A DNA stretch of 9,720 bases from Acidobacteriaceae bacterium (GTDB taxonomy: Bacteria > Acidobacteriota > Terriglobia > Terriglobales > Acidobacteriaceae), in the NCBI GenBank assembly GCA_003140785.1, contig PLKY01000356.1, positions 1 through 9,720 of the forward strand, given 5' to 3'. Positions 6,664-9,720 of the stretch are shown one piece after another. Every line of letters begins with the position of its first letter. Position 1 is the first letter of the stretch. The position numbers were made by a program, and so were the translations under genes. A model generated the notes under the pieces. That model had not been told where the DNA came from. It did no database searches and worked only from the letters and a program-made list of their open reading frames with translations.

Positions 6664-6933
6664 ATGAAGATCGATATCTCCAGAATTCAAGTCAATCTTA
6701 AGAGAATCGCATTGGCCGATTGCGGCCAATCCATGACCGAGTACGCACTGCTTTGCGCACTGGTCGCTTTCGGAGCAACTGCCGGCTATCGCGGAATGGC
6801 AACGAGTGTCGCCAACGCCTACAACACGATTTCTGCCGACTTTGCCGGAGTCTTCGGTTCCGCCAGCGGCGGGAGCGGTGGCAATAGCGGTGGAAATGGC
6901 GGCGGCGGCAACGGCGGTCGCGGAGGACACTAG
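6664..6933 (+). CDS. Flp/Fap-type (type IVb) pilin with Gly-rich tail
   Basis: An 89-residue Flp-family prepilin, the subunit of tight-adherence (Tad) pili. The leader is short and basic, MKIDISRIQVNLKRIALADCG. The likely prepilin peptidase cut is G21/Q22, giving a mature start QSMTEYALL with Glu at position 5 and the adjacent Tyr, as in the family. The hydrophobic stem runs to about residue 50, followed by NAYNTISADF. From residue 65 on, 15 of 25 residues are Gly, with Ser and Asn, a tail that typical Flp subunits lack. ATG 6664 is chosen because GGAGGGAG lies five bases upstream. No tad, cpa or rcp assembly genes are beside it, so secretion and assembly must rely on genes elsewhere. The gene appears to be a single-gene transcription unit. 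Confidence 0.88.
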   Translation: MKIDISRIQVNLKRIALADCGQSMTEYALLCALVAFGATAGYRGMATSVANAYNTISADFAGVFGSASGGSGGNSGGNGGGGNGGRGGH

Positions 6934-7060
6934 GGCCTGAAATACGCCGCGGCTCAACGAGGCCCGGGAATCGGAGCACTCGTTAAACGACTGAGCGAAA
7001 CTAGCATTCTGTTGGAAGGTTCAAGATCCTCAGATCCGGATTGCATCGCGAGAGGCGTTC

Positions 7061-7071
7061 GGGGGAACCAG
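7061..7071 (+). repeat. Direct repeat GGGGGAACCAG, copy 1
   Basis: An 11-bp exact match to 7103-7113, 42 bp away. It lies within a possible stem formed by 7029-7034 and 7074-7079. Confidence 0.5.
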
Positions 7072-7102
7072 TTCTGAGGCTAAAAATAGATTAAAAAGAT
7101 CA

Positions 7103-7113
7103 GGGGGAACCAG
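7103..7113 (+). repeat. Direct repeat GGGGGAACCAG, copy 2
   Basis: Second exact copy of the 11-mer. Its GAACC can form a 5-bp hairpin with GGTTC at 7117-7121. Confidence 0.5.
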
Positions 7114-7152
7114 GCGGGTTCTCGGCCTTACCCAAGCCCGGGAGCCCGTTTG

Positions 7153-7172
7153 GCGTGATTCGAAACTCACGC
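7153..7172. terminator. Hairpin downstream of the isoprenoid enzyme gene
   Basis: A 6-bp perfect stem GCGTGA/TCACGC with an 8-base loop. An alternative pairing TTGGCG (7150-7155) with CGCCAA (7180-7185) is mutually exclusive with part of it. It lies about 85 bp beyond the stop codon of the minus-strand gene and has no T-run on either side, so terminator is only one reading. Confidence 0.3.
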
Positions 7173-7256
7173 TTCGAAGCGCCAACAATCAATGTTATGC
7201 GGCCGCATCTCTTGCGCCACACTGCGCTTCAGCGCCCTCCGGCAATCTTCCATGCC

Positions 7257-8561
7257 TTACACGACGGCCTCGATACAGGACTTCGAACCTTCGCGTCGCA
7301 TGGGCGACTCAGAAGAGTCCGCGCCCGGTGTCTCGACGAACAAATCGAAGAGAACGCTATACAGTCCCTGACGACTGGCAAGTCTCTTGCGGCGCGCCCT
7401 TAGAAATTCAAAACGAAACGGCGAGCAATATTCCGCGCGCATCAAGAATGTCGGCGAAAAGTACTCGTGAGCATCCGCGATGGCGGAGATGATGAGAGAG
7501 CGCCAGCTCATTTCGAGCAGATCCTTGAGCCGGTCCGAACCGTTCGACAACCGCCGCATGCGCGCCGCGACACGCTCGCAAAAGCTTAGAAGGCGCAGGA
7601 CAACATGGTCCAGAGGTTTGCCTTGATCCACCGCACGCGTGAAGAGCGTCAGCGAACCGCGCTTCAGGTCATCGCGAACATCCTGCAGATCGTCTCCTAA
7701 CTGCAGCAGCGCGCCCCAGTCGAATGCGGCTTCACCTTCCTCTTCGGTCATCCAGCCGCGGGCGAGGGCGGCATCGGCCAATACCGACGTTCCGCCTTTC
7801 GCGAAGCTCAGGCGTAAAAGTTCAGCCTCGCTTAAGGATCCGTTTCGCTGTTGCGCGATGCTATCTTCCTGCGCTTGATGGATGGCCAGTAGGCAATCAA
7901 AGACAGCAGGGAATCGGCCGCGAGGATACTGCCCCTCGATCAAAGCCACGAGCGCCCACACTTGCGCTTCGTGCCGGTTCAACGGCGTCGCAACGCTTCC
8001 GCGCAGCCGTTCGCGAAACCGTTCGCTGAAGGCCAGCTTTGCGTTGAGGGGCACCGCGTCACTGTCGAGGTAGTTATCGGTGTAGGGGTAAAGAAGGCTA
8101 TAGCCGAGAATCGATGGGGTAATGCCGGATGGCACGCCGAGCAAAGGCTGCAGGCCGCACGCGGTCCACGCATTGCGGCAGGCCTGAATGGTGTCAGCCT
8201 GGCTCAGGCTCCCATCGAACTCCCGTGCACGGCGTGCAAATTCAATGCCCGCGGGAAGAAAGTCGCGGGTAAGAAGCGCGGTCGATTCGGGTTCGAGATC
8301 GAGTGCGTTCGCGGCAAATTGAGCGAAGGACGCGATGAGGCGTTTTTGCGTTTCAGCGCGAGCTGCAAGGCTGCGGGGAGCATGGCGGGCTTCCCACTCG
8401 ACGGCGCGCATTTCGGCGTCGTAAGCAATTTCGCGGGCCTCGTGATCTCTGCGGCTGTAGCGCGGATCGAGCAGCACAGGATTGGCAGCGCAGGAATTCC
8501 ATAGTTCGGCGCAACGTGTAACCTGCGAATCGACCCATCTTCCGTCGTAGCGTTCCATCAT
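7257..8561 (-). CDS. Class I isoprenoid biosynthesis enzyme (prenyl/terpene synthase fold)
   Basis: A 434-residue, mostly helical protein with the two metal-binding Asp motifs of class I terpenoid and trans-prenyl diphosphate enzymes. The first is TDNYLDSD (161-168), a variant of DDxxD; the second is QLGDDLQDVRDD (287-298). Between them LSFAKGGTSVLAD (251-263) matches the Lys-Gly segment seen in prenyl synthases, and RGSLTLFT (301-308) follows. Such enzymes ionise an allylic diphosphate through Mg2+ and condense or cyclise it. Product and chain length cannot be read from the sequence. An Arg/Glu-rich N-terminal extension of about 130 residues precedes the core, and the protein is longer than the usual 300-350 residues. 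The start is ATG 8561 or 8558; no Shine-Dalgarno is visible. No other isoprenoid gene lies nearby. It is divergent from dnaG. Confidence 0.8.
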   Translation of the reverse strand: MMERYDGRWVDSQVTRCAELWNSCAANPVLLDPRYSRRDHEAREIAYDAEMRAVEWEARHAPRSLAARAETQKRLIASFAQFAANALDLEPESTALLTRDFLPAGIEFARRAREFDGSLSQADTIQACRNAWTACGLQPLLGVPSGITPSILGYSLLYPYTDNYLDSDAVPLNAKLAFSERFRERLRGSVATPLNRHEAQVWALVALIEGQYPRGRFPAVFDCLLAIHQAQEDSIAQQRNGSLSEAELLRLSFAKGGTSVLADAALARGWMTEEEGEAAFDWGALLQLGDDLQDVRDDLKRGSLTLFTRAVDQGKPLDHVVLRLLSFCERVAARMRRLSNGSDRLKDLLEMSWRSLIISAIADAHEYFSPTFLMRAEYCSPFRFEFLRARRKRLASRQGLYSVLFDLFVETPGADSSESPMRREGSKSCIEAVV

Positions 8562-8667
8562 GCTGATTGGGAATACGGATTGCGGGGGTCGCGGGTTCCA
8601 TAGCCACGATCGACAGCAGAGAAGCGATCACCTCTCGATCGAACCCGCCGCATGAGTAACGATCTCC

Positions 8668-8714
8668 TTATCCACCGCTTTCACATGGAGCACTCTTGCC
8701 GGGACTTATCCTCA
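8668..8714 (+). promoter_or_regulatory. Two DnaA-box-like 9-mers upstream of dnaG
   Basis: TTATCCACC (8668-8676) and TTATCCTCA (8706-8714) each differ by one base from TTATCCACA and face the same way, 38 bp apart, just before dnaG. They may be chance matches; regulation of dnaG by DnaA is only a possibility. Confidence 0.2.
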
Positions 8715-8731
8715 TCTATAGAAACCCGCCT

Positions 8732-9720
8732 GTGAGTGACTTCGCTCAATTCGTCAAGCAGCAGGCCGACATCGTCAAGATCGTCGAGGGATATATCCGC
8801 CTGCGCAAGGCGGGGGCGCAGAACTACTCGGGGCTGTGCCCTTTTCACAAGGAAAAATCGCCATCGTTTTCCGTGCATGCGGTGCGGCAGTTTTTTCACT
8901 GTTTCGGCTGCGGCGTGTCGGGCGACGTTTTCTCGTTTGTGGGCAAGATCGAAAACGTCGGGTTTCCCGAGGCGGTCCGCATTGTGGCGCAGAAATGCGG
9001 AATTCCGCTGCCAAAGCGAGAGTATTCCTCGCCCGAGGAAGCCGCCGGAGCGCGTCTGCGCGGAAAGCTTCTGGATTTGCACGAGGTGGCAGCGAGCTGG
9101 TTTGAAGAGCAGCTGCGCGGACCTGAAGGGGCGTTGGCGCGCGAGTATTTGGCTGGCCGGGGACTCACTCCGGAGGGAATCAAAACATTCCGGATAGGCT
9201 ACGCTCCCGACAGCTTCAACGCTCTGCGCGATCGGCTGAGTGGCGTCGCGGACAACGAAACGCTGCGAGCCGGCGGCCTTTTCGCCTGGAAAGAACAGGG
9301 CGACGGAAGCCAGGGAGCCATCTACGATCGATTCCGTAAACGAATCACCTTCCCGATCTGCAATGAAAGCGGGCGCGTCATCGCCTTCACCGCGCGGGCC
9401 CTTGAAACCGGCGAGAAAGCGGGCGCCAAATACATCAATTCGCCGGAGACGCCGCTTTATACGAAGGGCTTGGTCTTGTTCAACCTGGACAAAGCAAAGA
9501 CCGCGATACGCCAGGCCGAATTCGCTCTCCTGGTCGAGGGTCAGATGGACTGCATCAGCGTCTACCTGCGCGGAATTCAAAACGTGATTGCCACCAGCGG
9601 CACGGCCTTCACCGAGCAGCAGGTGGCGATTCTCAAGCGGCACACATCGAATGTCGCCGTGAATTTTGACCCCGATACCGCAGGGGCCAATGCGGCCGAG
9701 AAGTCGATTGCGCTGCTGAC
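8732..9720 (+). CDS. dnaG: DNA primase DnaG (3' end outside window)
   Basis: The first 329 codons of replicative primase, which makes RNA primers at the fork with the DnaB helicase. The zinc-binding domain shows Cys36, His39, Cys57 and Cys60 (CPFH...CFGC), with KSPSFSVH between. The RNA polymerase domain shows RFRKRITFPI (201-210), AKYINSPETPLY (232-243), the Toprim EGQMD (269-273, catalytic Glu269) and FDPDTAG (312-318, Asp313 and Asp315). The C-terminal helicase-binding domain lies beyond the window. GTG 8732 is chosen because it starts about 12 residues before the conserved ADIV segment, as usual in DnaG. It lacks a Shine-Dalgarno. In-frame TTG 8696 has GGAG five bases upstream and would add 12 residues. 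A TATAGA at 8717-8722 could be a -10 element, which would make the GTG transcript nearly leaderless (inferred). Confidence 0.95.
   Translation, partial: MSDFAQFVKQQADIVKIVEGYIRLRKAGAQNYSGLCPFHKEKSPSFSVHAVRQFFHCFGCGVSGDVFSFVGKIENVGFPEAVRIVAQKCGIPLPKREYSSPEEAAGARLRGKLLDLHEVAASWFEEQLRGPEGALAREYLAGRGLTPEGIKTFRIGYAPDSFNALRDRLSGVADNETLRAGGLFAWKEQGDGSQGAIYDRFRKRITFPICNESGRVIAFTARALETGEKAGAKYINSPETPLYTKGLVLFNLDKAKTAIRQAEFALLVEGQMDCISVYLRGIQNVIATSGTAFTEQQVAILKRHTSNVAVNFDPDTAGANAAEKSIALL

Larger units (their letters stand above)
6934..7256. other. Intergenic region with short repeats and hairpins
   Basis: No convincing gene in 323 bp between the pilin stop and the end of the convergent isoprenoid gene. 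An imperfect stem GGGCCT/AGGCCC (6933-6938 with 6960-6965) may end the pilin transcript. The direct repeat GGGGGAACCAG occurs at 7061 and 7103. CCTCAG (7029-7034) can pair with CTGAGG (7074-7079), enclosing the first copy. GAACC (7107-7111) can pair with GGTTC (7117-7121) over the second. A further hairpin is at 7153-7172. The pattern could be a small structured RNA, or simply terminators. Confidence 0.4.

Noticed and set aside
7962..8504. 180-codon plus-strand frame opposite the isoprenoid enzyme
   Set aside because: It is the antisense reading of a high-GC gene with clear metal-binding motifs and has no family features of its own.

Overview
The window looks like a chromosomal segment of an Acidobacteriota bacterium (Terriglobia-like). 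The evidence is a large MacB/FtsX-type permease of the acidobacterial 'ADOP' style, high-GC coding sequence, and the overall protein style. The assignment is inferred from gene content and no search was run.

Left part (1-2056). The window opens inside a reverse transcriptase gene, of which only the C-terminal 134 codons are visible. They include a catalytic motif that reads WVDD where YxDD is usual. About 680 bp without a convincing gene follow. This gap ends in three near-identical palindromes with the core TGTTCCACGTGGAACA, which matches the ParB-binding centromere site parS. The third palindrome lies inside the first codons of gluQ (glutamyl-Q tRNA(Asp) synthetase). The first and third sit in degenerate direct repeats offset by 191 bp.

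Middle part (2057-3752). Two minus-strand genes encode a pirin-family cupin protein and a YceI-family lipocalin-like protein. Each has a strong Shine-Dalgarno sequence and its own hairpin downstream. An identical 20-bp imperfect palindrome lies upstream of both, so they probably form a small regulon under one unseen repressor.

Right part (3753-9720). An ADOP-type permease on the plus strand is followed by a gap with inverted repeats, then an orphan Flp/type IVb pilin with a glycine-rich tail. A second gap contains short repeats and hairpins. Next is a minus-strand class I isoprenoid-synthase-fold enzyme, and then dnaG (DNA primase), divergently oriented and cut by the window end.

Most genes are single transcription units with terminator-like hairpins between them. 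The least ordinary parts are the parS cluster overlapping gluQ, the WVDD reverse transcriptase remnant, the shared pirin/yceI operator, and the divergent isoprenoid enzyme. No tRNA, rRNA, CRISPR array or insertion sequence was seen.
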